Shown piece by piece: positions 38,390 through 50,900 of a stretch of DNA of 64,000 bases (its first letter is position 1; each line of letters starts with the position of its first letter). The DNA comes from Gonatopus flavifemur (Eukaryota; Arthropoda; Insecta; Hymenoptera; Dryinidae): assembly GCA_018340375.1 (NCBI GenBank), contig JAFFJZ010000002.1, positions 15,332,001 to 15,396,000 on the forward strand, written 5' to 3'. The position numbers and the translations under genes are program-made. Under the pieces are notes generated by a model. The model did not search any database and was not told the DNA's origin. It was given only the letters and a program-made list of their open reading frames with translations.

Positions 38390-38663
38390 TAGTACATCGG
38401 CTATTTCAATAACCCACGAATATACTTATGTAGCATCCACTGGATTAGTTGAAATCACTTCTGAAACTGAGCATTTCACAGCCTTCTCCCAAAGAAAAGG
38501 TGTCTTTTTTTGCCTCACGATTCACATATAATTTATGTAAAAGCTGTTAGACAACAATTTCTATAAGGATTTTTCGAAAAGATTTTACACAAAATGAACA
38601 GAATGGCAAACAAAATATTATACATCACGTTAAAAAATGTATCCTTATTTCTTTGTTACAGAA

Positions 38664-38996
38664 ATGACCGGTGGCGGGACTAATATGGCGTACGCAGGTC
38701 TCAGTCAGCACGTGAATTTCGATCTGATGCCAGATCCAACTGAACGTTACAGCCTAGAAGAATTGGTTGGCGAGGGCACATATGGAGAAGTTTACGCAGC
38801 ACGTGACAAAGAAACTGGGGACAAGGTGGCGATTAAAATAATGGAAAATGTGGCAGATAATATTGAAGAAATCGAAGAAGAGTATTTAGTCTTGAGAGAT
38901 TTGAGTCTTCATCCGAACATCCCCTTATTTCATGGCCTATATCTCAAGAGAGCTAAACCTCCTCAAGAAGAAGATCAGTTATGGTTCGTCATGGAG
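38664..38996 (+). CDS. ninaC: ninaC coding exon 1: kinase N-lobe
   Basis: It encodes residues 1-111, beginning [15 protein letters not shown] and ending at the kinase hinge (LWFVME). The glycine loop GEGTYG and the VAIK lysine are present, followed by an acidic alpha-C helix region. The ATG lies 2 bases after a pyrimidine-rich acceptor (AG at 38660-38661), so this is probably the second exon of the mRNA. The alternative start at ATG 38637 would lie inside the presumed intron. The donor GT is at 38997, phase 0. Confidence 0.9.
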
Positions 38997-41900
38997 GTAA
39001 TCTCTTTCAATAATTTAAAAACAATATATTTTTTTTAATAAAAATCCCGAGTCAAAAAGTGAAACCTGATTTAGCTCTGGTTTGTTGCGTGTTGAGGAGT
39101 AAATTAGGGTGGATGTCATTTTTCGCCCTGCTCTCATTGAATCTGATGTTAATCTTCCCTCGACCTGGTTCAACTCTGGATCGTTGCGTATTACGGAGCT
39201 AATCAGGTTTCAACGGGTGTTAACATGATTCCTTTCGGGATAGTACATCACGAATGACTTGGATGATGGAAATTGAGTAGTTCAAGCACTTTTAACGTTA
39301 TTTTGTTTGAATAGAAACTTGATAAGAAAATTAATAAGGAACTTAGAAGAGTGCAAGTTATTTGAACAATAATGAGTAATGGAGATCAAAATCTTCTGAG
39401 GAATCATTTTGTATAATATATTTAACATAAAATTAAATTAGTCTGTATCAATTTCACTCAAAAATAGCCAATGCATTTTCGAAATAACAAATACTTCCAG
39501 AGTAATAGCGATAAAAAAAACAGGAAAAATATGAAGCAATTATGATAGAAAATGTCGTAAGTAACAGAGGATTTGTAAGTCGCTTCGAAAAGGTAACGAA
39601 ATTTCTGGAAATACAACGGAGAAAGATCGTCAAGTACTTTACGCAGATTTTTGGTTGTAAAAGAGCCCGAGAACGGCTCGCAATACAAAGCAACAACATC
39701 GTATGTACTGAGGTAGTTTCTTTCGTTGTAAATAGCTCAAGTTCAGCTCTATCTCTTACTTGGGATAAGACACCCAAGTACATTCCGATAATCCTCGACT
39801 GTCTTCGGCTGAACTCGGAAATATTTCGTTCAGATAACAATGAATAAACTCTGAAAAATCTCGCATTTCGTTTGCAAAAACTCTGAGACATTCTGAAATT
39901 TTAATGAAAAATCTAATACATTTGGAATATTTTGTACATACTTTTTTCAGACTTCATCACGGTTTTTTCATTCTTCTTTCAGAGGAATAAGAACGGAATT
40001 GCGCTTGGGAAAATTCTAATAAAACTCAGATAAATTTCTGACGTTTGAAAAATTTTTATATTTCATGAGTAGAATTTTTTTTCAATAATCAGAGAAATGT
40101 TGGAAATTTATTGGAGTTTTTTCAGAATTTTTTCAGAGTGCAATTCCGTTTCTATTGGTCTAAAAAAAAGAATGGAGAACTGTTATAAACTTTGGAAAAA
40201 ATCTGAAGAAGGTCTGTACAGAATGTTCCAAATTAATTAGATTTTTAATAAAAATTTCACCGTTTGTCAGAGTTTCTACAGAGAAAATGCGATGTCTCCC
40301 AGAGATTATTCATGCTTATTTCAGCGAAATATTTCCGTACGAGTTTCATAAAGCACACGCATAATGTGATAAGAAATACTAAAGTAATGGACTGTATCAC
40401 AAGCTCATCCTGGTTATAACTAGCTTTTTCCTAAACAGGAAAGAATAATTTTGTATGATTACATGTGACCATTGCCCTTCTGAATTTTGGATTCAATCCA
40501 TATGATCAAATGTATGATCAAATGAAGTCACACAAAATGATTTCTTTTCGGGATAATGATTGGTGTAATTCTACAGTAATTGAATTATGTTAGTTTTACT
40601 AGATTAAAAAGGTATCAAAGTATAGGTTATCTGTTGATGAATGAACATTTTTAATCAAAATTAATCAAAAACTATAAGATAAACCTGTTACAATTTGCAA
40701 GCAATTTCACAAATTTCCTATAGAAGGAATTTACTTTTTTCGACAGTATGCTCTTTGCAATAAACACTGGTTTATTCTTAAAATGTTTCATCTAAAATCA
40801 AGATCATTGGAAGGGGATGACTTAGGTGGTTTCTTCCGTTGTACGACACGGTGATCTCGAGCGCTCATACTTGGAAAAAAGCCGCAAGTGACTTTATAGC
40901 TTCTTTCGTTAGTATTTTGGAGAAAAAGAAAATCTTAAATCCATTTCCACATAGTTATCTTTAGAAATGTTAATTCTTCTCTGCAGAATTGAACAGAACG
41001 CATCCGGTTTCCTATAAAAAGAATGTTACATTTATAAAAACTTTATCTTATGACAGAAGTATGAAGGAAAACAGTAAATGTCGATTTTCTCAGTTTCGAT
41101 TCAATTGCACCTTTAACAAGGTTTCTCCGTTATACGACAGAGTACTGACCCAAGTGGAAACAAATGTTAAAATAATATATTATTAATATATAACTTGTAT
41201 ATAATTTATATGTAATTTAAAAATTTCTTTCACTTGGAGAATGAAGTTTCATCAAAAACGTTCACTCGAGTCCCATAAAAACCACAATGTTTGAGTAAAC
41301 GCTTCATGCAAATATTTGATAACATATTCCGTTCCAACGTACATAGCATATATCGTATTTCAGTGCACATACCATTCAAAGTTATTTCCCACATATCTAC
41401 AATAGATAATTTCTAATTCGTATTGGAAGTGCGTAGGATGAGGAATGTGCAATACATCTAGTTACACAAATTCATGTAAATTCAATATACATAGGTAGTT
41501 GCAACGTAGTTCATCTCTCTGAATTCCACCAAAATCAATCCACGGATGAAATTACATTAATTTAACACGATGAGAAATTGTATTCACAATAGCCAAAACT
41601 CCTCCCATGAGTGCATGAAAACTTTCTTTCTTTCAATTCCTTTCCTATCATTTGACACCAAATTCACTATGAAATTATATTCCATTCAGACATCAGTCGC
41701 TTGAAAACAAAGCATGCTCAAAATTACATACTGTGATTGTATGAAATTCTATGTAGAACGATCAACTTCTCATCAATTTCTTGTGAAAAAAGTAGACTGT
41801 CTGGGTCATCTCACACGCAACTACGCACTAGACATTTACCGTTGTCAACTTCAACAATAGTCAAAGACTTAGATTCGCTGGGAATCTGAAGAACAGAAAC

Positions 41901-44900
41901 CTCACCTACAATATTCATTGATATTTAATCACATAAGGGATGATGAAAAAAAAGGTTCTCCCGAAGTCATCGAATGATAACACGTCAAGAATTGATTGTC
42001 GTAGAAAATTATAAAAATTTGATTGTTAACCCTAGAACACAACACTTATTTTCTTTGCTATTGAACACAACACTGGGGTATTTTTGTACCCCACGCCTTT
42101 GAACGTGATTTACGCAGATATTCATCATCAAAAATGAATTTTGCAACACATGATTTCCTTCGTTTTTTCAAGACGAAGACAATAGTATGAATTTCAATGC
42201 AAGAAAATCGGTATGGAGAACCATACAGTACTTCCATGTTATCAATGAAAATGAGAATACATGTTTATTGCACCTGTCAAACGTGGTATAAATTTAATTG
42301 CAATCAAATAACCAGAAACGAAAATACGTGTAGTCACGAAATCCCAATTTTCGATAAAATCTGTTCTCTCCTCCTCCCGTTCTTCCGTGAGGATCAGGTT
42401 GAAACTTATGAGAAACCGCGATTATCGACATGAGAACGGTATTCACGAAATTTTCAAAAGTTGTTTCAAACCTTAGTGCTCACCTTCTTATTCCCTTCGT
42501 TCCGATTTGCTTGAGATTTATATCACCAAACCACCATCCCGCGAATTGAGGATGCCAAAAATTCCACGAAATTCGGATGATACGATCACAGAAAAGGCAC
42601 GCTTCTAAAATATCATCCAATAATGCGGGTCGCAAAACAAATTTGTTCACAGTTTTCACTCAATTGGGATGGAACTCGGATGAAAACACTGTCGGATCAT
42701 AACTGAAACGTGGTACAAATTTCATGGCAATCGGATAATACGAAGCGGAGATATGAGCGGTCGCAAAATCACGATTTTCAAAAACATATCCCGCAAAATT
42801 TTCAAAACGTGTTGTCTGATCGAGACCAAAATCAATAGCAGACCCGGTGAAACGTTCTCAGCCCGAGTGGGTATAAGACGGAGGGGGAGGGGGGGTGCCA
42901 TGAGAAATACTTGCCCCAACGAAATGCAATCAAACTGGCCTTCAGACTGTGGCGTTGTCCCGATCATTGAAAAATGGAATATTCAAAATTCCGTGCGGGT
43001 AATTGCCCACTTAACCATTTTCCGTGTGGGGGGTGCTCCCCACTGAACCCACATTATTCGCTGGGCCTGATCAATGGGCTCAAATGTACCTCTGAGACGA
43101 AAATACTGAAAAAAAGAATCATCCCGATCGGTGCAGTCTGAGAAGAGTTATCGTACGCCAAAAAAATCGTGTGCACGAACATTTTTGAGAATCAAATTTT
43201 TGGCGTTTGGCAAGGGCAAAATACCCACTTCTGCATAGCGGATTTTTGACCCTGTCACAATACTTCCGTTTCCTTATATATAAGGAACATGGGAGTAAAA
43301 TGTTATGAAAAAATCGCAAAAAATTACATTTCGACTTTTTTCCAAAAACTGACCGTAACTTTTCGATTTCCCACCTGGTTTTGATTATCCAAGGAAATTT
43401 GGAAGCTTGAAACAATGATCTAGAACATGGATGAAACGGAATTTTGATTTTTCTTTCAAAGTATGTTTATTTGAGAACGTGAAAGTTGTAAAATTGATGA
43501 TCCTCAAAAAAGGACGAAAGTCAATGTAAATGTTATGAAAAAAAATATTCATGTGAAAATATCATTTTTCACGATTGTCATTGGTAGAATAATACTGAGA
43601 AATGTAGAGAAAACATTTTTCAATTCCTTCCCTCGCATAAATAGGAAAAATTGGTTACATTAGTAACAAAATTGATGTTTAATGTTTTTTAACATGGAAA
43701 CACTGCGAATAATGACAGAGAATTTAAATTCCGGAAAAACTGTGGCAAAGCCCAAGCTTTTCCTTCAAATTTTCGAGTATGAATTTTCACCCAATCGCAC
43801 AAAGTACCGTCGTTACTACAACACTGGGGTAATTTTGTACCCCACGTTCACTTCGCGTTGTTATCAGTCGCAATCAAAAGGCAAATTGACGCTTCTAATG
43901 AACTCTTTCCTCTTTTACAATTCTAAGCTGAATTATGGTCAGGATCCTGGTTCGATGTGTAGCAATATCTCCTTCACCTGCAGCTTTCAAAACGCCTTGA
44001 GGTACAAAAATTCCCCAATGTTGTGTTCCAGGGTCGATTCTCCATGTAGTTTCAGAATTCAACATTTGCATTTCTGTGACATATTCTGCAGCTAAAATGC
44101 AATTATTTTCGGTATGGGAAAAATTTGTTCGAGGCGTAGTTTGTGAGATATGAACATTATTTGATCCCTTTCCAAAGCCAGATCACTCAAAAGCATTGTT
44201 GTGTGCTACACACTTGAGCCCGACGCCATTCACTGAGTTGAAAAACGGTAAATCTCTGAGAAAAGATTGAAATAACCTAACATTTTTCAATCCCAAGTTA
44301 TAGCGATTTGAAATTTCTCAACTTCTAGTTTTCTCAGGGATTCGCCGTTTTCCAACTCAGCGAATGGCGTCGAGCACAAGTGTGTAGCACACAATGCTTT
44401 TGAGTGATTTAGATTTGAAAAAAAATTTGAAAATCTTCATATCTCAAGAACAACGCTTTGAAAAAATTCTTTCCATACGGAATATTATTGCATTTTGGTA
44501 GCAGAATGTGCCACAGAAATGCGAATGATTCAACCATCTGAAGGAGGGGAGATTTGGTGAATTCAAAACAATCACTTCATAGAAGGATTTTGACATGCAA
44601 TCCAATGCGAAAACATGTACTTTATTTCTCCTTTCTCCAATGCAAACCTCTCTATGATTACAATAATATCAACTCCAACTCGATATGTATATAATATGGA
44701 ATCATGTCGTTCTAAAAATACTCAATACACACGTTAACCAATAATTCCATTTTACAAAAATATCCTATATCCACTCTACAATGTTTCATCTGAGAAAACA
44801 GAAGAGAAACTCAATGTTGTGTGAAAATGATTGAGGTTCGTGAGATATTCTGAACAATCGATTCCATGAATTCAAATCACTTGTGCGAAGAATCCTCGGG

Positions 44901-47900
44901 CATTGTGACCTCATACAATAATACACGTTATGATCAGTTATGCACAGGAGGATCCGTGACCGATCTCGTGCAGGGCTTGAAGAAACGCGGAAGTCGTTTG
45001 ACCGACAATCAAATTGCTTACATTTTACGCGAGACGATCGAGGCATTAGTTTATTTGCACAGCAATCATTGGATGCACCGTGACGTTAAAGGGCACAATA
45101 TCCTGCTGACAGAAGAAGCGCAAGTTAAACTGGTTGACTTTGGCGTTTCCTCGCACGTTGTTGCCAGCCTAGCGAGGAGGAATACCTCCGTAGGCACACC
45201 TTACTGGATGGCACCGGAGGTAAGTTGAATATAATCGATTTGCATTATGTTTGAAACCGTAAAAAGCGGAACATATTGAAATCGTTGGTCAAAGTAAAAG
45301 TTCTGGAAGAGAAAATCAAATCATTATTCGCAAGTTACTCGCAACGTTTTTCGAAAGTGAAAAATGAATCGACGTATTGAAATGTGTTGAAATATAGACA
45401 TGTTTGCACTGTCATCATTTTGCGAATGTATATAAAAACATCAATGATGATCGGATTCGTTTGAACCGTTCGCATGAATGAATGTGAAGAAATTTGTACC
45501 GTGATGGGATAATAATATCGCCTTTGAGAGATGAGGAAAAATCTTATTTCATAACAACATTCGCTGACGTTGAAATGTTCGTACGAATTCTTTCACACTT
45601 CTCATCCTCTCTATTGCATATACAGTCAAAGTTAGAGTCCATAAATTATTAATAACAATCATTCATAGGTTATAGCTTGTGAACAACAATTGGATTCTTC
45701 ATACGATTCCCGTGTAGACGTTTGGTCCATCGGGATAACAGCCATAGAATTGGCGGAGGGTGATCCTCCTCTCTTCGAATTACATCCCATGAGAGCGTTA
45801 TTTCAAATTCCTCGAAATCCACCACCTGCTTTGAAGAATCCTGACTTGCATGTGCCAGAACTAGTGGATTTCGTGGCTGAATGTTTGGTCAAGGACTTGG
45901 AACACAGACCTTTTGCTGTGGAATTGAAAGAACATCCTTTGTTACAAAAAGTTGCGGATGTGGAAGCACAAGTTAGGGAGGAATTGAAAGCGGAGATACA
46001 ACGACAAAGAGCCGAAGGAAGAGTCCATAGACAACCAGAGATCACGACGAAACATGGTAAACTGAAAACCGATAGGAAGACAAGAGCGGAACAAATGTAT
46101 GTGGATGATTTAGCTGCGTTAGATTTACTCTCCGAAGACGGCATTGTCGATCAACTTGAACATCGATACGAAAAAGCTCAGATATACACGTATATCGGAG
46201 ACATTCTTGTTGCGGTCAATCCATTCACGAATCTCGGTCTTTACACTGGAATTGTGAGTGCGATATTTTATTCAAGAATTTACGCCTCGATTACTTTTTG
46301 TACTCAAAGTACGTTTTTGAACGTCAAATGAAAAAAAAAAATTGACAAGAAAGAGTAATCGAGGCTGCCCATCTCTGATTTTATTAGTTCTATCTTTGAT
46401 TTCTTGGGTATTACATTTCTTATTGTCCAGGAACAACGGAGATACAAAGGCCAAGCTAGATCGGACAACCCGCCGCACATATTCGCAGTCGCGGATGCAG
46501 CTTATCAGGCTCTCCTCCACCAGAGGCTGAATCAAGCGATCGTCATCAGTGGTGAATCTGGAGCTGGTAAAACTGAAAGCGCCAATTTATTGTTGAAACA
46601 ATTGGTTTATTTGAGCAAAGCACCGAATCGTAACTTGGAGGAGAGGATCCTACAAATCAATCCAATTATGGAAGCTTTTGGAAATGCCACTACTGGTATC
46701 AATGCGAACTCATCGAGATTTGGCAAATATTTGGATTTGACTATGACTAAGGGAGGGAAGGTTACTGGAGCTAGAATAGCGGTTTATTTACTAGAACAGT
46801 CCCGGGTTGTGGCCCAAGCAGAGTGAGTAAGAGTTTCCAGATTATATTGTATTGTGTTTGGAATTTGAGAATTATAGCAAAAAATCTATACGTTTCTGTT
46901 GCATGTACAGTAAAAATATTTGATAGTAGTGCGTCATTTATAAGCTTTTAAAATGATACTCTCGAGATCTCAAATAGAATAATTATGAAGTTATTATATA
47001 CGCATTGTTTATGGAACAAAAATACAAAACGACGAGGATCGCACGAGACAATTGCACACACAATTCAAGTGTTATTATAACTGTGCTTTGATATACGTGT
47101 CATATATTGTACGTTCGTGGGAATAATACATATTTCCCAGTGTTTGAGTGTAAAATTGATGATTTATATATTATTATTATTCATACCATAACCTACATGG
47201 CTCAAACCTAGAATTATAAAGCATGACCAGCTTGGTAGCATAAATCAGTTGATGAAAAATAACTTTTCCATGGAAGAAAAGAAAGTTTACAACGTGTCTT
47301 TCCTCAATAGATTATTATTATTGTCATAGATGTTGCAATTAGCAATGTGTAATTTAGTACGTTTATAATTTTGTAGTTTTTTTTCCTATTTATTCATTGT
47401 ATTCGCACACGGAGAAGGAAGATCTCGCTATTTCAACGAATCTGTCTTCTTGTGTTGACGAACTTCCCATACATCATACCCGTTTCAAAAGAATTCGAAA
47501 AGAAATATTGAGAAATCTTTTTGAATGCTTTTACAGCCTTGGTACTATCTGGGTTACTTGGTGTCCATATAATGACAAAGCAAATTCCGCTGAAACAGCC
47601 AAATCCTTGCTATTCCAGCAAATTTTGTTGATCGATCTCCTCCACGTTTTCCCAGAGTCTTATGAAACTACTCAAATTTCCATATAAACCCTTCTCGTGC
47701 TTGAAATTTTTTCCTTCCTGATTTTGCTCGCGTTGATTGTATTTCAATGATTTTGAATTTTGATTCCAGAGGGGAACGTAATTTCCACATATTCTATTAC
47801 TTGTACGATGGTCTCGAAGCTGATAATCGTCTGGAAGAATTTTATTTGGACAGTGAACTTCGCAAGAATCATCGATACTTGACGGATCGTAGTCAAATGC

Positions 47901-50900
47901 AAACACAAGCACACACCGAAAAATTCAAACAGTTGAAATCTGGGTTCAAACTCCTTGGTTTTCGAGATAACGAAGTGGATATAATTTACGGCGTTCTTGC
48001 GGCGATACTTCATCTCGGGGATATCGAGTTTGCGGAGGTAGCCAGCGAAGATAATACGGAGGACAAAAGTGTGGTCGTGGACATGACACCGTTACGTCGA
48101 GGTGGGTTTAATCTTTTTCATAGATCCATTTTTTATTCACAACTATATTGGAATATTGACGAGGAGAATTATTTGAATTCACCTCAGAATATTATCAATC
48201 GAGGAAGTTTCACATTAGTTCACGACCAAATGACAATAATGTTTGCGTGTCCTCAGTTGAAATTCCAATCCTTGTTTTATAGCTTCCCATGTGAAAATAG
48301 CCAGAGTTGACAAATGGCGCGGTATTGGCGAGGTTATATTTGCCAGAGTTCGGCAAAAACAACTGTGCCTGTTCAGAACCATTACCGTTTTTCAACTTTA
48401 GCCGAACATTCGCAAGATTTCAGACGGTATTGGCTCGCGTGGACAGACGGTATAGGGTCAGTATCGGATGAATACTGTCTGGACAATACCCAGGATGTAG
48501 AGAAACGGTACCGCGCCAGTATTCAGCCAGAGTCGGTATTATCATTCGATATGTACAACAGACGGCAATGTGCCAGTAATGATATGACTCTGGCTGACTA
48601 CAAAATCGATAGTCGATTGATGTTGAAATTATGATCTTGGCACCTCGTCTGTTGTGGTCAGCCGGAGTCGCGCCAGCATTGAGCCAGAGTTGGTATTGTG
48701 ATTCAATATGTTTGAAAGAATACATAGTACCAGCATTGGTGGGACTCTAGTTGACTACGGGTTCGGTAGTCGATTCACATTAAAATCACGATCTTGGTAA
48801 CTTGATTTCTGTAGTGAGCCGGAGTCGCGCCAGTATCAAGACAGAGTTGGTATGATCATTCAATGATCATATGAACATAGAGAACAATGAGCCAGTATTG
48901 ATAGAATCTTGTTTCACTATGGAGTATACGGTAAATTGTGTGACTTCAAGGGAATTAGTACAATAAATGGGAATTCAAATGGTCCGTTGTCAACTCGGAG
49001 ATTAGCTGATGTGATAGAGACTCTGTTTCTCACTCGCAGGTCCCGGGTTCAATCCTTGCCGAGTGAACTTTCATGAAACCACTTTCAAAGCGTCTTTCTC
49101 AGATAACGGTGATGAGAAAAATGAATTAACAAAGTTTTGAAAGTTCAAATTCAATGTATTTTTTTTACTTGAAATATAACTCCGGGGATCTCTAATTACC
49201 AGCACTGTGCCAGTACTGGGTCAGGTCTGCATTCCTACATAGGATGTATTATTTTGACTCTCTACCACTTCTCATCCACGTATGGCAGAACAATTGGTTC
49301 TGTTGTCATGTCAGAGTTCCGCCATAGTTGGCTCACATTAAAAATCGGTACCGACGCTGTTGTAAATGTTCTACTGGCCCTTATGTAAAATGATGTTATC
49401 ATTTTGACTAATTGCCAGTATCGTCGATTCAACTGGTCCTTTAGTTTAGATTTGCCAGTATTGGCAACTTTGACAACAGCAATGAGTCAGTACTGGCCCA
49501 TGTTCCCATTTCACATGGCACACAACCGGGCTAGAACGGGCATAATCCTATACCCAGTACCGGCGAAACAACTGGGCCGTTTGGCGTGCCAGAGTTCCAC
49601 CATGGCAGGCTCATATACAATGTCAGTACTGATACAGTTGTAAATATCATACTGGCCCTCACGCGAAATGATGTTATCATTTTGACTACTTGCCAGTACC
49701 GTCGATTCAAATGGCCCCGTACTGGTAAGTTTGGATTTGCCAGTACTGGCAACTCTGGCACCGGTACTGAGCCAGTAGCGACCCGTGTTTCCATTCCCAC
49801 ATGGGTCATTATTGAATGGTTTTCACATAGAAAAATCTTGATAGCTTTTCCCTAGCGATTCCAAAGTAATCAATTTTTTTACGATTATTTTTTGGTTTGG
49901 TAAGAACTTGGTCAGGAAATGGTCACTCAGATAGTTTTTACCATATAATGACCTATTTGTCACCGAAAACTAACGATTACTTTGAACAAATCTGCCACCA
50001 AAAGGTCGGCAAAAAATGTGGTCCGTTTTTGGAATCTTTTTGGTATTTTTGAGGTAAAAACCCAGAAAATCACACCAAAATCACCAAAAAATCACCAAAT
50101 TGAGATTTTTGTTGGATTTTGGTGAATTTTTGTTGAAAAAAATGTCCCAAACAACCAACAAGTTACCAAAACCAAGATTTTTCCCCAAAATGTGACCAAA
50201 ATTTTTGGTCGCTTGTCGGTTCACCCAGATCCGCGGCTAGGTTTGTATTTCCATGATCTTGTTCGCGTTCGCTTCGCACACATGTGGTAATCAATTTGTG
50301 AGAGACATACAATATTTCGTTGTCTAATTAATTGAAGTATATTAATGTTCATGAACGTTGTTCATTCGGTAAAGGTTTCATTATTATGAAGTAAATTCAT
50401 CCGTTCTGTTCTTATTCCCATCTTGAATAGTATATTCTACATGAGAGTTGAATAATTATTCTTCGAATCATGAATTTCGTATATTCAATGAAGATTACCA
50501 AGCGTTAGATACTCACAAAGCAGTATTCATCATGAATGGAATAAACAACATTCATAAACATGGACATGCATCTGGCGATTGCGCGTTCTTTATAAACAAA
50601 GAAGTATTTCATCCTTTGATAACTCTTCGTAAATTCAAGAGCTTTTCATCACAAAACACAAGTGGAACGAGCGATGTGAATCATCCGAGATTGTAAAATC
50701 CTGAACGAAGCGAACACTTCTTAGAATATTTAATTGCAAAGGAAACGAGTATCATTGAGAATATGGAAATGTAAACGTAATTAGCTAGGCTGTGTTCTCT
50801 TTAAAAAGCCGGAAACATAATTAATTTCATTTGGTTTCCTCCAAAGACTTGGAAAGACTTTAGAGAAAAACTCAAAATATATTTAACCTAGTTCTTCAAT

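Larger units (their letters stand above)
38997..44937 (+). other. ninaC: ninaC intron 1 (5.9 kb) with transposon remnants
   Basis: This GT-AG intron holds a small inverted-repeat element (39045-39240), a piggyBac-like remnant (42030-44033) and a hairpin MITE (44182-44408), each listed separately. In 39.24-42.03 kb and 44.41-44.94 kb I see only AT-rich sequence without coding signal. Two open frames of 145 and 137 codons in it show no recognisable family and look like chance or transposon-derived sequence. Confidence 0.8.

Noticed and set aside
38637..38663. Upstream ATG extending ninaC by nine residues (MYPYFFVTE)
   Set aside because: It lies in a pyrimidine-rich stretch ending in a splice acceptor at 38661, so it is more likely intron than coding. 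It cannot be fully excluded without cDNA.
39454..39891. 145-codon minus-strand open frame in ninaC intron 1
   Set aside because: Low-complexity, hydrophobic/Ser-Arg-rich reading with no family resemblance. Antisense within an intron, most likely chance.
43682..44095. 137-codon + strand open frame inside the piggyBac-like remnant
   Set aside because: Contains the element's repeated GGGGTAATTTTGTACCCC motif as sequence and no transposase motif, so the open frame is probably accidental.
45803..46144. 113-codon minus-strand frame opposite ninaC exon 3
   Set aside because: Shadow of the real coding exon on the other strand.
47397..47687. CACACGGAGAAGG end at 47405 as a full CACGG element
   Set aside because: No matching CCGTG end within the intron, so at most a truncated end.
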